From Pseudomonas sp. Fl4BN1 (GTDB lineage Bacteria > Pseudomonadota > Gammaproteobacteria > Pseudomonadales > Pseudomonadaceae), in assembly GCF_009908285.1 (NCBI RefSeq), contig NZ_JAAARM010000012.1, positions 62,001 to 126,000 of the forward strand: a stretch of DNA of 64,000 nt, written 5' to 3'. Shown here in pieces: positions 29,357 through 39,189 of the stretch; positions within the stretch are counted from its first letter, which is position 1; every line of letters begins with the position of its first letter. The notes below the pieces were generated by a model that saw only the letters and a list, made by a program, of their open reading frames with translations, was not told where the DNA came from and ran no database searches. The position numbers and the translations under genes were made by a program.

Positions 29357-29373
29357 TGCGACCTTTGGTCGCG
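29357..29373. promoter_or_regulatory. RegA/PrrA/RoxR-type inverted repeat upstream of ccoG
   Basis: TGCGAC-CTTTG-GTCGCG (29357-29373), 106 bp upstream of the ccoG start. It matches the GCGRC-N5-GNCGC inverted repeat described for the RegA/PrrA/RoxR redox response regulators. A near copy is at 33301-33317. Confidence 0.6.
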
Positions 29374-29412
29374 TTGGGGGAAATCAACTGATGGTGTAAT
29401 GACTTGAATCAA
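29374..29412. promoter_or_regulatory. Two weak Anr-like sites upstream of ccoG
   Basis: TTGGG-GGAA-ATCAA (29374-29387) and ATGAC-TTGA-ATCAA (29399-29412) each match eight of ten positions of the Anr consensus. No well-placed -10 was found for either, so this is tentative. The rest of 29413-29614 shows no gene. Confidence 0.35.
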
Positions 29413-29614
29413 TTGACTTGTGAATTATGGACCGTTTTGCGCTTCCCACCGTTCAAATTTTCAGCAGGTTGAGCAGACGTCTGCTAAAGGACCGTGCCTC
29501 TGTCTTGCGGGGGATGCCACCTTTGGCTCATGGGCCAGGGTGTTTGTGGTAAGTAGCGCGTTTATTGTCGGGCTTCGGTGAATGGAGTCGGGCGCAAGGC
29601 AGTGGCGCAAATAA

Positions 29615-29648
29615 AACGGCCCCGCCAATGAGAGTTGGCGGGGCCGTT
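29615..29648 (-). terminator. Terminator of ccoNOQP-1
   Basis: AACGGCCCCGCCAA (29615-29628) and TTGGCGGGGCCGTT (29635-29648): a perfect 14-bp stem with a 6-base loop. On the minus strand TTTTATTT follows, 25 bp after the ccoP-1 stop. Confidence 0.93.
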
Positions 29649-29672
29649 GGGTTTTGCTTTCAGGCGTCGGTG

Positions 29673-30650
29673 TTACTCGGCGTCGGCCTGCTTGTCACCG
29701 TGGGACAGGCTGTAGACATAAGCCGCCAGCAGGTGAACCTTGTCGTTGCCTTGCAGATGATCCTGAGCAGGCATCACGCCCTGACGGCCGTAACGAATAG
29801 TCTGCTGCAGTTGAGCGAAGCTCGAACCGTAGATGAACGCTGCCGGGTGAGTCAGGTTGGGCGCGCCCATGGCTGGGGTACCCTTGCCTTCTGGACCATG
29901 GCAGACCGCACAAGTGGTGGCGAAGATCTTCTGGCCGTTGACCGGATCGGCCTTGATGCCTTCCGGCAGCTTGCGTCCATCGAGGTTGGTCAGTACGTAA
30001 GCGGCTACGTCACTCACGCCTTGCTCTTTCAGGCTATCCAGCCAACCTGGCATGATCGCGTGGCGACCGCCCATGATGGTGGTCTTGATGGTTTCCGGCT
30101 CACCGCCCCAGCGCCAGTCGGCGTCGGTCAGGTTGGGGAAGCCATAAGCGCCCTTGGCGTCGGAACCGTGGCAGACCGAGCAGTTGGAGGCGAACAGGCG
30201 ACCGCCCATTTTCAGGGCTTGCGGGTCCTTGGCCACTTCTTCGATCGGCATGGCGGCGTACTTGGCGAAGATCGGACCGAACTTGGCGTCCGACTTGGCC
30301 ATTTCTTTTTCCCATTCGTGCACGCCGGTCCAGCCGGACTGGCCGTTGGCGAATGGGGTCTGCTTCTCGTTATCGAGGTAGGCGTAGCCAGGCAGGACGC
30401 CTTTCCAGTTGCCCAGGCCCGGGTACAGCACCAGGTAACCCAGGGCGAAGACGATGGTGCCGACGAACAGCATGAACCACCATTTCGGCAGTGGGTTGTC
30501 GTACTCCTCGATCCCGTCGAAGGAGTGGCCGACCGTCTCGTCGGTCTGCTCGGTGCGCTGGCCCTTGCGGGTCGACAGCAGCAGCCAGGTCAGGGCGAAG
30601 ATGGTACCCAGACTGAGGACTGTAACGTACAGACTCCAGAACGTAGTCAT
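29673..30650 (-). CDS. ccoP1: cbb3 oxidase subunit CcoP-1 (diheme cytochrome c)
   Basis: Electron-entry subunit of the first cbb3 oxidase. The 325-residue product has two N-terminal hydrophobic segments (about 1-26 and 55-80) and two CxxCH heme c sites (CSVCHG near residue 157 and CAVCHG near 245), with axial Met candidates in [10 protein letters not shown] and GRQGVMPAQ. Its ATG overlaps the ccoQ-1 stop (ATGA). Confidence 0.96.
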   Translation of the reverse strand: MTTFWSLYVTVLSLGTIFALTWLLLSTRKGQRTEQTDETVGHSFDGIEEYDNPLPKWWFMLFVGTIVFALGYLVLYPGLGNWKGVLPGYAYLDNEKQTPFANGQSGWTGVHEWEKEMAKSDAKFGPIFAKYAAMPIEEVAKDPQALKMGGRLFASNCSVCHGSDAKGAYGFPNLTDADWRWGGEPETIKTTIMGGRHAIMPGWLDSLKEQGVSDVAAYVLTNLDGRKLPEGIKADPVNGQKIFATTCAVCHGPEGKGTPAMGAPNLTHPAAFIYGSSFAQLQQTIRYGRQGVMPAQDHLQGNDKVHLLAAYVYSLSHGDKQADAE

Positions 30651-30832
30651 TCTTTGTTACTCCTAGAAGCTTGCTCGACGTGCTTGATGGCGTCGGGATC
30701 ATCCGCGAACGGCAACAAGGTCGCGTCTTCAAACTCGGACTTGCGCTTGGGGCTGAACACCCAGAGCGCCAAACCGATAAAGGCCACCATCACAACAAGG
30801 GTGCCCAGGCCACGAATCATCCCGATATCCAT
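30647..30832 (-). CDS. ccoQ1: cbb3 oxidase subunit CcoQ-1
   Basis: A 61-residue single-helix subunit ([23 protein letters not shown], then [20 protein letters not shown]). CcoQ stabilises the complex. 5 bp after ccoO-1, 4-bp overlap with ccoP-1. Confidence 0.95.
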   Translation of the reverse strand: MDIGMIRGLGTLVVMVAFIGLALWVFSPKRKSEFEDATLLPFADDPDAIKHVEQASRSNKE

Positions 30833-30837
30833 CTAGA

Positions 30838-31446
30838 TCACCGTTTGCTTTTGATGATGGTGCCCAGGCCTTGCAGATAGGCCACCAGCGCGTCCATTTC
30901 GGTTTTGCCCTTTACCGCATCCTTGGCACCGGCGATGTCTTCGTCGGTGTAAGGGACGCCGAGCGTGCGCAAGACTTCCATTTTCTTCGCGGTGTCTTTG
31001 CCGTCGAGCTTGTTTTCTACGAGGAACGGGTAAGCCGGCATTTTCGACTCGGGGACCACGTTGCGCGGGTTGTACAAATGCGCACGCTGCCAGTCATCGG
31101 AGTAACGGCCACCGACTCGGGCCAGGTCCGGTCCGGTCCGCTTGGAACCCCACAGGAACGGGTGGTCCCAAACGCTTTCACCCGCGACCGAGTAGTGGCC
31201 ATAGCGTTCGGTTTCCGCACGGAACGGGCGGATCATCTGCGAGTGGCACTGTACGCAACCGTTGGCGATGTAGATGTCGCGGCCTTCCAGTTCCAGTGCC
31301 GGGCGAGGCTTCATGCCTTCGACCGGCTTGTTGGTGACGTCCTGGAAGAACAGCGGGACGATCTGGGTCAGGCCGCCGATGCTCACGGCAATGACCATGA
31401 AGAAGGCCAGCAGGCCAATGTTCTTCTCGACTACTTCGTGCTTCAT
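30838..31446 (-). CDS. ccoO1: cbb3 oxidase subunit CcoO-1 (monoheme cytochrome c)
   Basis: A 202-residue membrane-anchored cytochrome c: N-terminal helix ([22 protein letters not shown]) and a single CxxCH ([14 protein letters not shown]). It passes electrons from CcoP to CcoN. The ccoN-1 stop and ccoO-1 start overlap (TGATG), indicating coupled translation. Confidence 0.96.
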   Translation of the reverse strand: MKHEVVEKNIGLLAFFMVIAVSIGGLTQIVPLFFQDVTNKPVEGMKPRPALELEGRDIYIANGCVQCHSQMIRPFRAETERYGHYSVAGESVWDHPFLWGSKRTGPDLARVGGRYSDDWQRAHLYNPRNVVPESKMPAYPFLVENKLDGKDTAKKMEVLRTLGVPYTDEDIAGAKDAVKGKTEMDALVAYLQGLGTIIKSKR

Positions 31447-32888
31447 CAGTGAGCTCCAACTACAGCGATCTGAGCGGCGGCTTCAGCTTCAGCCGGGTTC
31501 GAGGCGCGAACGGTACGGAACACGTTGTAGGCCATGAACAGCATGCCGGCAGCAAAGAACGCACCGCCCACGGCGCGGACGATGAAGCCTGGATGGCTGG
31601 CTTGCAGCGCTTCGACGAAGGAGTAGGTGAGGGTGCCGTCATCGTTGATTGCGCGCCACATCAAGCCCTGGGTAATGCCGTTGACCCACATCGAGGCGAT
31701 GTAGAGCACGGTGCCGATGGTGGCGAGCCAGAAGTGCGTGTTGATCAGGCCGACGCTGTGCATTTGCTGACGACCGAAGACTTTCGGGATCAGGTGGTAC
31801 AGCGCGCCGATGGAGATCATCGCTACCCAGCCCAGAGCGCCGGCGTGTACGTGGCCGATGGTCCAGTCGGTGTAGTGCGAGAGCGAGTTGACGGTCTTGA
31901 TCGCCATCATCGGACCTTCGAAGGTCGACATGCCGTAGAACGCCAGGGATACCACCAGGAAGCGCAGGATCGGGTCGGTGCGCAGCTTATGCCAGGCGCC
32001 CGACAGGGTCATCATGCCGTTGATCATGCCGCCCCAGCTTGGAGCCAGCAGGATAATCGACATGGCCATGCCCAGGGACTGGGCCCAGTCCGGCAGCGCG
32101 GTGTAGTGCAGGTGGTGCGGGCCGGCCCAGATGTACAGGGTGATCAGCGCCCAAAAGTGCACGATGGACAGGCGATAGGAGTAGATCGGGCGCTCGGCCT
32201 GCTTGGGTACGAAGTAGTACATCATCCCGAGGAAGCCGGTGGTCAGGAAGAAGCCCACAGCGTTGTGACCGTACCACCACTGGATCATCGCGTCAGTCGC
32301 ACCGGCGTAGGCCGAATAGGACTTGAAGAGGCTGACCGGCAGGGAGGCGTGGTTGACGATGTGCAGCATCGCGGTAACCACGATGAAGGCACCGTAGAAC
32401 CAGTTGCCCACGTAGATGTGCTTGGTCTTGCGCTTGGTGATGGTGCCAAAGAACACCAGGCCGTAGACGACCCAGACGATCGCCAGGAGGATGGCTAGTG
32501 GCCATTCCAGTTCGGCGTATTCCTTGGTAGTGGTGTAACCCAGGGGCAGGGTCACGATTGCGCCGACGATCACTGCTTGCCAACCCCAGAAGGTGAAGGC
32601 CGCAAGGCTGTCGGAAATCAGTCGCGTCTGGCAGGTTCGCTGCACGACATAGTAAGAAGTGGCAAACAATGCACATCCACCGAAGGCGAAGATCACCAGG
32701 TTAGTGTGCAGCGGGCGCAAGCGTCCAAACGTCGTCCACGGCAGACCGAAGTTCAACTCCGGCCAGACCAATTGTGAGGCGATGAAGACACCGAGCCCCA
32801 TGCCAAGGATCCCCCAGACCACCGTCATGATGGCGAACTGGCGGACTACCTTATAGTTATAAGCAGTCGGACTGATTGCTGTGCTCAT
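31446..32888 (-). CDS. ccoN1: cbb3 oxidase catalytic subunit CcoN-1
   Basis: A 480-residue heme-copper oxidase subunit I with 12 or so helices. Conserved heme and CuB ligand contexts are visible: [24 protein letters not shown] (His plus the cross-linked Tyr a turn later, GMMYY), [13 protein letters not shown] and [13 protein letters not shown] 32888 ([18 protein letters not shown]) is chosen over a 33-codon upstream extension lacking homology to ccoN-2. Confidence 0.96.
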   Translation of the reverse strand: MSTAISPTAYNYKVVRQFAIMTVVWGILGMGLGVFIASQLVWPELNFGLPWTTFGRLRPLHTNLVIFAFGGCALFATSYYVVQRTCQTRLISDSLAAFTFWGWQAVIVGAIVTLPLGYTTTKEYAELEWPLAILLAIVWVVYGLVFFGTITKRKTKHIYVGNWFYGAFIVVTAMLHIVNHASLPVSLFKSYSAYAGATDAMIQWWYGHNAVGFFLTTGFLGMMYYFVPKQAERPIYSYRLSIVHFWALITLYIWAGPHHLHYTALPDWAQSLGMAMSIILLAPSWGGMINGMMTLSGAWHKLRTDPILRFLVVSLAFYGMSTFEGPMMAIKTVNSLSHYTDWTIGHVHAGALGWVAMISIGALYHLIPKVFGRQQMHSVGLINTHFWLATIGTVLYIASMWVNGITQGLMWRAINDDGTLTYSFVEALQASHPGFIVRAVGGAFFAAGMLFMAYNVFRTVRASNPAEAEAAAQIAVVGAH

Positions 32889-32938
32889 TCTAAGGTTCCA
32901 CGGTTTGGGTGTTTTATTAGGGATGAAAATCGGCCGCA

Positions 32939-32967
32939 AGTATGGAGAAAGCAGGGGGTCATTGCAA
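32939..32967 (-). promoter_or_regulatory. Predicted promoter of ccoNOQP-1
   Basis: On the minus strand TTGCAA (32967-32962), 17-base spacer, CATACT (32944-32939), giving a leader of about 45 bases. A poor Anr-like sequence (ATGAC-CTGG-GTCAA, 32974-32987) is just upstream but not at class II spacing. Confidence 0.5.
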
Positions 32968-33047
32968 CGCGCTATGACCTGGGTCAATGCGTTCCATGCC
33001 TGATTCTGCGGCCTTTCCCTATGCCGAGTAGGGACAAAAAAATGCCC

Positions 33048-33064
33048 TCGGACAAACTGTCGCA
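33048..33064. promoter_or_regulatory. Degenerate RoxR-like site upstream of ccoN-1
   Basis: TCGGAC-AAACT-GTCGCA keeps one perfect half (GTCGCA) and the 5-base spacing of the two better sites, about 115 bp upstream of the predicted ccoN-1 start of transcription. Confidence 0.35.
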
Positions 33065-33263
33065 GTGGACAAGAAAGTCAGGGTTTCAGGTTAGTTGTAA
33101 CCGGGCGTGTGGAAGCTGATGGATCAGCTGACAGGCGGTAAGCGAGTCGACAGCCGGTAGAAACCAGCTCTTGCGGCCTGTCATCGAGCAGAAGCTTCGA
33201 GCGTTACGGATACCGTTGGCCTGTGACTGACTGTTGCCAGCCCACTTCCGGGCAAGCTTAGAC

Positions 33264-33277
33264 CTGATTCAGATCAG
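33264..33277. promoter_or_regulatory. Symmetric Anr-like palindrome
   Basis: CTGAT-TCAG-ATCAG is a perfect palindrome matching eight of ten Anr positions. It lies in the intergenic region between ccoP-2 and ccoN-1, far (about 375 bp) from the ccoN-1 start. Confidence 0.3.
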
Positions 33278-33300
33278 TGCAAACGAAGGAGCAGAGAGGG

Positions 33301-33317
33301 TGCGACACTTGGTCGCA
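33301..33317. promoter_or_regulatory. RegA/PrrA/RoxR-type inverted repeat between the cco operons
   Basis: TGCGAC-ACTTG-GTCGCA (33301-33317), a complete inverted repeat with 5-base spacer. With flanking GGG it shares 17 of 19 positions with the site before ccoG. Confidence 0.55.
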
Positions 33318-33341
33318 AAGGAGCGGAGGGGGATGCTTCAA

Positions 33342-33380
33342 AGCGGCAAGCTGCAAGTTTCAAACTCACAGCTTGCCGTT
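33342..33380 (-). terminator. Hairpin ending ccoNOQP-2
   Basis: AGCGGCAAGCTG (33342-33353) and CAGCTTGCCGTT (33369-33380) pair with one mismatch, 8 bp after the ccoP-2 stop. T content after it on the minus strand is modest (TTTGAAGC). The AAGCTGCAAGTTTCAA sequence resembles repeats common between Pseudomonas genes. Confidence 0.55.
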
Positions 33381-33387
33381 ACTCTTT

Positions 33388-34335
33388 TTACTTCTCGCTT
33401 GCTGCTTGCGGCTTATCGCTGTTGTTGTGCGACAGGCTGTACACGTAGGCGGCCAGCAGTTGCACTTTGTCGTTGCCGAGCAATTCGCTCTGCGCTGGCA
33501 TCTGGCCCTGGCGACCATGGCGAATAGTCTGTTGCAGTTGGGCCAGGCTGGTGCCGTAGATGAAGCCGGCCGGTTGGGTCAGGTCAGGTGCCCCCATGAT
33601 CTCGGTGCCCTTGCCGTTGGCGCCGTGGCAGGCGACACAGGTGGTGCTGAAGGCTTGCTGTCCTGCTTGCAGGTCAGCATCGCTGTCCGCAGGCAGGGGC
33701 AGGCCGGCCAGTTCGTGACGTACATAAGCGGCTACGTTTTTCACCCCGTCTTCCTTGAGCACTTCGCCCCAGGCTGGCATGGCTGCGTGACGACCACCCA
33801 TGATGCTGGCCTTGATGGTTTCGGCACTGCCACCCCAGCGCCAGATGTTATCGGCCAGGTTAGGGAAGCCATAGGCACCCTTGGCGTCGGAACCGTGGCA
33901 GACCGAACAGTTGGAGGCGAACAGGCGTCCACCCATCTTCAGCGCTTGTGGGTCCTTGGCCACTTCTTCCACGGGCATGGCTGCAAATTTGGCGAAGATC
34001 GGCCCAAATTTGACGTCGGCCTTGGCCATTTCCTTTTCCCATTCCTTGTTCTGGGTCCAGCCGTCTTCATAGCCCGGCAGGATGCCTTTCCAGTTACCCA
34101 GGCCCGGATAAAGGATCAGGTAACCCACCGAGAACACCAGGGTCCCGGCGAACAGCAGGAACCACCATTGCGGCAGGGGGTTGTCGTACTCCTCGATACC
34201 ATCGAAGGCGTGGCCCATGGTCTGGTCGACACTGCCCTTGGTTTCACCCTTGCGGGTGCCGACCAATAGCCAGGTCAGGCCGATCAGGCTGCCAATGGTC
34301 AGTACGCAGATCCACGTACTCCAGAAGGTGGTCAT
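33388..34335 (-). CDS. ccoP2: cbb3 oxidase subunit CcoP-2 (diheme cytochrome c)
   Basis: The 315-residue paralogue of CcoP-1, with two N-terminal hydrophobic segments and heme sites CSVCHG and CVACHG. The central region around the first heme is nearly identical to CcoP-1, while the linker before it is shorter. ATG overlaps the ccoQ-2 stop by 4 bp. Confidence 0.96.
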   Translation of the reverse strand: MTTFWSTWICVLTIGSLIGLTWLLVGTRKGETKGSVDQTMGHAFDGIEEYDNPLPQWWFLLFAGTLVFSVGYLILYPGLGNWKGILPGYEDGWTQNKEWEKEMAKADVKFGPIFAKFAAMPVEEVAKDPQALKMGGRLFASNCSVCHGSDAKGAYGFPNLADNIWRWGGSAETIKASIMGGRHAAMPAWGEVLKEDGVKNVAAYVRHELAGLPLPADSDADLQAGQQAFSTTCVACHGANGKGTEIMGAPDLTQPAGFIYGTSLAQLQQTIRHGRQGQMPAQSELLGNDKVQLLAAYVYSLSHNNSDKPQAASEK

Positions 34336-34562
34336 GGCCGAATGCTCCTTGTTGCAGGCTCTTGAGGTTGAGCGTCATCTGTTGTGTTGCCGGCCGGTGC
34401 CGAGCCCGCTTGCGGGTCATCGGCGAAGGGCAGCAGGCGTGCCTGAGCAAACTCGGGATTGCGTTTTGAGTTGAACACCCAGATCGACAAGCCGATGAAG
34501 GCGATCATCACCACCAGGGTCCCGAGGCCGCGGATCATGCCGCTATCGAGTTCAAAACCCAT
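34332..34562 (-). CDS. ccoQ2: cbb3 oxidase subunit CcoQ-2
   Basis: A 76-residue single-helix subunit ([23 protein letters not shown]). It has five extra N-terminal residues and a longer Ala/Gly/Gln-rich tail than CcoQ-1. 3 bp after ccoO-2. Confidence 0.94.
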   Translation of the reverse strand: MGFELDSGMIRGLGTLVVMIAFIGLSIWVFNSKRNPEFAQARLLPFADDPQAGSAPAGNTTDDAQPQEPATRSIRP

Positions 34563-34565
34563 GGT

Positions 34566-35174
34566 TCACCTCTTGCTCTTGATCGAAGTGCCGAGCACTT
34601 GCAGGTAGGCCACCAGGGCGTCCATCTCGGTCTTGCCCTTGAGTGAGGCGGTAGCACCGGCAATGTCGTCGTCGGTGTAAGGCACACCAAGAGTGCGCAT
34701 GACCTTGAGCTTGGTTTCGGTATGGCTGCTGTCCACCGGTGCGGTCACCAGCCATGGGTAGGCCGGCATTTTCGATTCAGGCACGACGTTGCGCGGGTTG
34801 TACAAGTGCGCACGATGCCAGTCATCGGAGTAGCGGGCGCCGACTCGGGCCAGATCCGGACCGGTACGCTTGGAACCCCACAGGAACGGGTGATCCCAGA
34901 CGCTTTCACCGGCTACCGAGTAGTGGCCATAGCGTTCGGTTTCCGCGCGGAACGGACGGATCATCTGCGAGTGGCACTGTACGCAGCCTTCGCGGATGTA
35001 GATGTCGCGACCTTCCAGCTGCAGGGCGGTGTAGGGCTTCATGCCTTCCACCGGCTTGTTGGTGACGTCTTGGAAGAACAGCGGGACGATCTGAGTCAGA
35101 CCGCCGATGCTCACCGCGAAGACCATCAGCAGCATCAGCAGGCCGACGTTTTTTTCAATCGTTTCGTGTTTCAT
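34566..35174 (-). CDS. ccoO2: cbb3 oxidase subunit CcoO-2 (monoheme cytochrome c)
   Basis: The 202-residue paralogue of CcoO-1, identical in length, with N-terminal anchor and [12 protein letters not shown] heme site. ATG 35174 ([13 protein letters not shown]) aligns with CcoO-1 and has GGAG upstream. 10 bp after ccoN-2. Confidence 0.96.
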   Translation of the reverse strand: MKHETIEKNVGLLMLLMVFAVSIGGLTQIVPLFFQDVTNKPVEGMKPYTALQLEGRDIYIREGCVQCHSQMIRPFRAETERYGHYSVAGESVWDHPFLWGSKRTGPDLARVGARYSDDWHRAHLYNPRNVVPESKMPAYPWLVTAPVDSSHTETKLKVMRTLGVPYTDDDIAGATASLKGKTEMDALVAYLQVLGTSIKSKR

Positions 35175-35184
35175 GGCGGACTCC

Positions 35185-36609
35185 TCAGGCCATCTGCGCA
35201 GCGGCGGTGACTTCGGCTGGCACCGCGGCACGCACGGTGCGCCAGGTGTTGTAAGCCATCAGGAACATGCCGCTGAGGAAGATCGCACCACCGACCAGTC
35301 GCACGATGAAGCCTGGGTGGCTGGCCACCAGGGTTTCGACGAAGGAGTAGGTGAGGGTGCCGTCATCGTTGATTGCGCGCCACATCAGGCCCTGGGCGAT
35401 GCCGTTGACCCACATCGAAGCGATGTAGAGCACGGTGCCGATGGTGGCGAGCCAGAAGTGCGTGTTGATCAAGCCGACGCTGTACATCTGCTCGCGGCCG
35501 AAGACTTTTGGAATCAGGTGATACAGCGCACCGATAGAGATCATCGCTACCCAGCCCAGAGCGCCGGCGTGTACGTGGCCGATGGTCCAGTCGGTGTAGT
35601 GAGACAGGGCGTTGACAGTCTTGATCGCCATCATCGGACCTTCGAAGGTCGACATGCCGTAGAACGCCAGGGACACCACCAGGAAGCGCAGGATCGGATC
35701 GCTGCGCAGCTTATGCCAGGCGCCCGAGAGGGTCATCATGCCGTTGATCATGCCGCCCCAGCTCGGAGCCAGCAGTACCAGCGACATCACCATGCCCAGG
35801 GACTGAGCCCAGTCCGGCAGCGCGGTGTAGTGCAGGTGGTGCGGGCCGGCCCAGATGTACAGGGTGATCAGCGCCCAGAAGTGCACGATGGACAAGCGAT
35901 AGGAGTACACCGGACGCTCGGCCTGTTTCGGCACGAAGTAGTACATCATCCCGAGGAAGCCTGCGGTGAGGAAAAAACCTACCGCGTTATGGCCATACCA
36001 CCACTGCACCATGGCATCTGTCGCACCAGCGTACGCCGAGTAGGACTTGACCAGGCTCACCGGCAGGGACGCGTGGTTGACGATGTGCAGGATGGCCACG
36101 GTGATGATGAACGCACCAAAGAACCAGTTACCGACGTAGATGTGCTTGGTCTTGCGCTTCATCAGCGTGCCGAAGAACACGATGCCGTAGGCCACCCAGA
36201 CAATGGCGATAAGAATCGCGATTGGCCATTCCAGCTCGGCGTATTCCTTGGAAGTGGTGTAGCCCAACGGCAAACTGATCGCGGCCAGCACAATCACCAA
36301 CTGCCAGCCCCAGAAGCAGAACGCGGCGATTTTCGGCGCGAACAATTGGGTCTGACAGGTGCGTTGCACCGAGTAGAACGAGCTGGCAAACAGTGCGCAA
36401 CCGCCAAAGGCGAAGATCACTGCGTTGGTATGCAACGGACGCAGACGGCCGAAGCTGGTCCACGGTAAATCGAAGTTGAGTTCGGGCCAGACCAACTGGG
36501 CAGCGAGAAAAACCCCGAGCCCCATGCCGACGATGCCCCACACCACCGTCATAATGGCGAATTGGCGGACCACCTTGTAGTTGTAGGCGGTACTAATAGA
36601 AGTGTTCAT
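35185..36609 (-). CDS. ccoN2: cbb3 oxidase catalytic subunit CcoN-2
   Basis: The 474-residue paralogue of CcoN-1, with the same ligand contexts ([36 protein letters not shown]). ATG 36609 ([17 protein letters not shown]) is chosen with GGGGA upstream. The frame stays open for 190 codons further, but that extension lies antisense to the hydrolase gene and is not oxidase-like. The Anr box at 36734-36747 marks this as the low-oxygen-induced oxidase, as known for cbb3-2 of P. aeruginosa. Confidence 0.96.
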   Translation of the reverse strand: MNTSISTAYNYKVVRQFAIMTVVWGIVGMGLGVFLAAQLVWPELNFDLPWTSFGRLRPLHTNAVIFAFGGCALFASSFYSVQRTCQTQLFAPKIAAFCFWGWQLVIVLAAISLPLGYTTSKEYAELEWPIAILIAIVWVAYGIVFFGTLMKRKTKHIYVGNWFFGAFIITVAILHIVNHASLPVSLVKSYSAYAGATDAMVQWWYGHNAVGFFLTAGFLGMMYYFVPKQAERPVYSYRLSIVHFWALITLYIWAGPHHLHYTALPDWAQSLGMVMSLVLLAPSWGGMINGMMTLSGAWHKLRSDPILRFLVVSLAFYGMSTFEGPMMAIKTVNALSHYTDWTIGHVHAGALGWVAMISIGALYHLIPKVFGREQMYSVGLINTHFWLATIGTVLYIASMWVNGIAQGLMWRAINDDGTLTYSFVETLVASHPGFIVRLVGGAIFLSGMFLMAYNTWRTVRAAVPAEVTAAAQMA

Positions 36610-36708
36610 GGTTCCCCATCCACGGTTCAGCTGAAGTGAAAGCGACTGCGCACGGCAAGGCGCGCTCACTTCGTCTGGAGTTATAGGCAGACTAAAAGCG
36701 AGGCAAGC

Positions 36709-37404
36709 ATGAGCAATGAGCACAAGGCCAGTATTGACGGGGATCAATGGGCGCAGTGCGTGCAGGAACAGGGCTGGTTGTGGGAGGTCGCCCGGGTTGC
36801 CGATCCACTGCAGGCACCGACCTTGATCCTGGCTCACGGTGCTGGCGCGCCAATGGACAGTGGGTTTATGAGTGACATGGCTGTACGCCTTGCCGGGCAG
36901 GGCGTGAACGTTTTGCGCTTCGAGTTTCCGTACATGGCGCAGCGGCGTCTGGAGGGTGGCAAGCGCCCCCCCAATCCGACGCCCAGGCTGCTGGAATGCT
37001 GGCGCGAGGTGTATGCCAGGGTGCGACCTTATGTCACTGGGGTGTTGGCGGTGGGGGGCAAGTCCATGGGCGGGCGCATGGCCAGTCTGCTGGCGGATGA
37101 GCTGCAGGCCGATGCGCTGGTGTGTCTGGGTTATCCCTTCTATGCCGCGGGCAAGCCGGAGAAGCCGCGGGTGGTGCACTTGGCAGAACTGGCTACCCCG
37201 ACGCTGATCGTGCAGGGTGAGCGTGACGCCTTGGGTAATCGCCAGGCGGTCGAGGCCTATTCACTGGCACCGAGTATCGAGCTGTATTGGCTGACGGCTG
37301 CTGATCACGACCTCAAGCCGCTGAAGGCCTCCGGGTTCACCCACGAGCAGCATCTTGACTCCGCTGTGGGCAAGGTTGTCGGGTTCCTGCAAGCATTGCG
37401 CTAA
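36709..37404 (+). CDS. Alpha/beta hydrolase (KANL3/Tex30-like family)
   Basis: A 231-residue alpha/beta hydrolase fold: oxyanion region [13 protein letters not shown], nucleophile elbow GGKSMGGR (Ser), a downstream [12 protein letters not shown] with the likely acid, and [10 protein letters not shown] with the likely catalytic His. The family has no settled substrate. ATG 36709 has GAGG upstream. The gene is divergent from ccoN-2, and codons 9-13 contain the Anr box of that operon, so Anr binding could also repress this gene. Confidence 0.82.
   Translation: MSNEHKASIDGDQWAQCVQEQGWLWEVARVADPLQAPTLILAHGAGAPMDSGFMSDMAVRLAGQGVNVLRFEFPYMAQRRLEGGKRPPNPTPRLLECWREVYARVRPYVTGVLAVGGKSMGGRMASLLADELQADALVCLGYPFYAAGKPEKPRVVHLAELATPTLIVQGERDALGNRQAVEAYSLAPSIELYWLTAADHDLKPLKASGFTHEQHLDSAVGKVVGFLQALR
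36734..36747 (-). promoter_or_regulatory. Anr box of ccoNOQP-2
   Basis: On the minus strand TTGAT-CCCC-GTCAA, nine of ten matches to the Anr consensus. Its centre is 131 bp upstream of the ccoN-2 ATG, and it lies inside the 5' coding region of the divergent hydrolase gene. A weak -10 (CATGCT) sits at about class II distance. Confidence 0.8.
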
Positions 37405-37410
37405 GACGCT

Positions 37411-37501
37411 GGAGGCGCGAGCTGGCTCGATATCGCTGTGCTCAGGCTTGAAGTGCAGGGGCGGGCGTCGAGATTCTTGCCCGGCAAGCTCGCTCCTGCA
37501 G
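37411..37501. repeat. REP-like doublet
   Basis: GGAGGCGCGAGCTGGCTCG and GCCCGGCAAGCTCGCTCCTGCA are REP-type segments downstream of the hydrolase gene. Confidence 0.5.
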
Positions 37502-37528
37502 TGATGGCTGGGGTTCAGGCCCAGGCAT

Positions 37529-37562
37529 AAAAAAACCGCAAGCAACTGCTTGCGGTTTTTTG
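37529..37562. terminator. Bidirectional terminator between hydrolase and aer
   Basis: AAAAACCGCAAGCA (37531-37544) and TGCTTGCGGTTTTT (37547-37560): an A-run/T-run palindrome serving both convergent genes. Confidence 0.9.
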
Positions 37563-37578
37563 TCGCCGGGCCAATGGC

Positions 37579-39144
37579 TCAGCGATTGAAACGCTCCACC
37601 AGCGAGTACTGGGTGTGCGCGGTGCGGGTCAGGGCTTCGCTGAGTTCGGCCGAGTGCTGGGCCTGCTCCGAAGTCTGGTCCGCCAGTTGCGCGATGGTGC
37701 TGATGTTGCGGCTGATCTCTTCGGCCACCGAGCTTTGCTCTTCGGTCGCGGCGGCGATCTGGGTGGTCATGTCGGTGATGTTGGCCACCGCTTCGCTGAT
37801 GCCTACCAGTGCCTGGTCGGCTTCCAGCACCCGAGCTACACCTTCCTCCGCTTGGCGATGGCCGGCGTCCATGGTCTGCACGGCGCTGGCAGCGGTCTGC
37901 TGCAGCTTGGCGATCAGGGTGTGGATCTGTCCGGTGGATTCACTGGTGCGCTGTGCCAGTTGGCGAACTTCATCGGCTACCACGGCAAAGCCGCGGCCCA
38001 TTTCCCCGGCACGGGCCGCTTCGATGGCAGCGTTCAGGGCCAGCAGGTTGGTCTGGTCGGCGATGCCTTTGATCACATCCACCACGCCACCGATTTCGTC
38101 GCTGTCCTTGGCCAGTTGGGTCACGGTCACGCCGGTTTCACCGACCACCACCGACAGACGCTGGATGGCTTCGCGGGTTTCCCCGGCAATGTCCCGGCCA
38201 CGACCGGTCAGGCGATTGGCTTCCTGGGTGGCATCGGCGGTGCGTTGTACGTGGCTGGCCACTTCCTGGGTGGTGGCGGCCATCTGGTTGACCGCAGTGG
38301 CCACTTGTTCAGTCTCGACCCGCTGACGCTCCAGGCCGCTGGAGCTGTTGTGGGCCAGGACGTCGGACTGTCGAGCCTGTTCGTTGAGGTGCTCGGCGGT
38401 GTCCTGCAAGCGGGTCAGGCAGGTTTTCAGACGGGCTTCCTGGCTCAGGATCGACATTTCCAGGCGTGCCTGGGCACCACGGCTGTCGGTGTACATTTGT
38501 GCGATCAGCGGATCGGAGGTGGTCTGTTCGGCCAGGCGCAGCAGGCGTTTCAGGCCCCGCTGTTGCCAGCTCAGCCCCATCAGGCCCAGCGGTACCGAGA
38601 GCGCTGCAGCCAGGGCGAAGCCCCAATGGGAGTTGAGCCAGGCACCGATCATGAAGCTCAGTTGGCTGACCAGAATGAATGGCAGCCAGTCCTGCAGCAC
38701 CGGCAGCCACTTGTCGCGTTTCGGAATGGCCGACTTGCCCTGGTTGATGCGCTGGTAGAGGGCTTCTGCGCGACGCACCTGTTCGGCCGTGGGTTTGACC
38801 CGAACCGATTCGTAACCCACCACCTGGCTGCCTTCGAACACGGGTGTCACGTAGGCATTGACCCAGTAATGGTCACCGGTCTTGCAGCGGTTCTTGACGA
38901 TGCCCATCCATGGCAAGCCTTGTTTCAACGTGCCCCACATGTGCGCGAACACGGCCGCTGGCACATCAGGATGGCGGACCAGGTTGTGCGGTGCGCGAAC
39001 CAGTTCTTCACGGGAAAACCCACTGATTTCGACAAAGGCGTCGTTGCAGTAGGTGATCACGCCTTTGGCGTCGGTGGTGGAAATCAACCGCTGTTGAGCC
39101 GGGAAGGTACGTTCGCGCTGAGTGACAGGCTGGTTATTACGCAT
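37579..39144 (-). CDS. aer: Aerotaxis receptor Aer
   Basis: A 521-residue PAS-MCP receptor that steers cells by redox state. PAS domain (about 15-120, [29 protein letters not shown], shown here only in part as [16 protein letters not shown]), two short hydrophobic segments (about 160-200), and an MCP domain with the tip [23 protein letters not shown] 39144 ([14 protein letters not shown]) is chosen over an in-frame TTG six codons earlier. It is a paralogue of the gene at 9999. Position next to acnA matches P. aeruginosa aer. It has not got an obvious Anr box. Confidence 0.94.
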   Translation of the reverse strand: MRNNQPVTQRERTFPAQQRLISTTDAKGVITYCNDAFVEISGFSREELVRAPHNLVRHPDVPAAVFAHMWGTLKQGLPWMGIVKNRCKTGDHYWVNAYVTPVFEGSQVVGYESVRVKPTAEQVRRAEALYQRINQGKSAIPKRDKWLPVLQDWLPFILVSQLSFMIGAWLNSHWGFALAAALSVPLGLMGLSWQQRGLKRLLRLAEQTTSDPLIAQMYTDSRGAQARLEMSILSQEARLKTCLTRLQDTAEHLNEQARQSDVLAHNSSSGLERQRVETEQVATAVNQMAATTQEVASHVQRTADATQEANRLTGRGRDIAGETREAIQRLSVVVGETGVTVTQLAKDSDEIGGVVDVIKGIADQTNLLALNAAIEAARAGEMGRGFAVVADEVRQLAQRTSESTGQIHTLIAKLQQTAASAVQTMDAGHRQAEEGVARVLEADQALVGISEAVANITDMTTQIAAATEEQSSVAEEISRNISTIAQLADQTSEQAQHSAELSEALTRTAHTQYSLVERFNR

Positions 39145-39189
39145 GACTTTTTCAATCCGCAAGGCTTTGAGGGTTTGTCGGCCGCTTCA

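Noticed and set aside
32974..32987. Anr box for ccoN-1 (ATGAC-CTGG-GTCAA)
   Set aside because: Only seven of ten matches and wrong distance to the predicted -10; not listed as a confident site.
36610..37179. Upstream extension of ccoN-2 by 190 codons
   Set aside because: It lies antisense to the hydrolase gene, lacks oxidase homology, and CcoN-1 starts at the equivalent internal Met.
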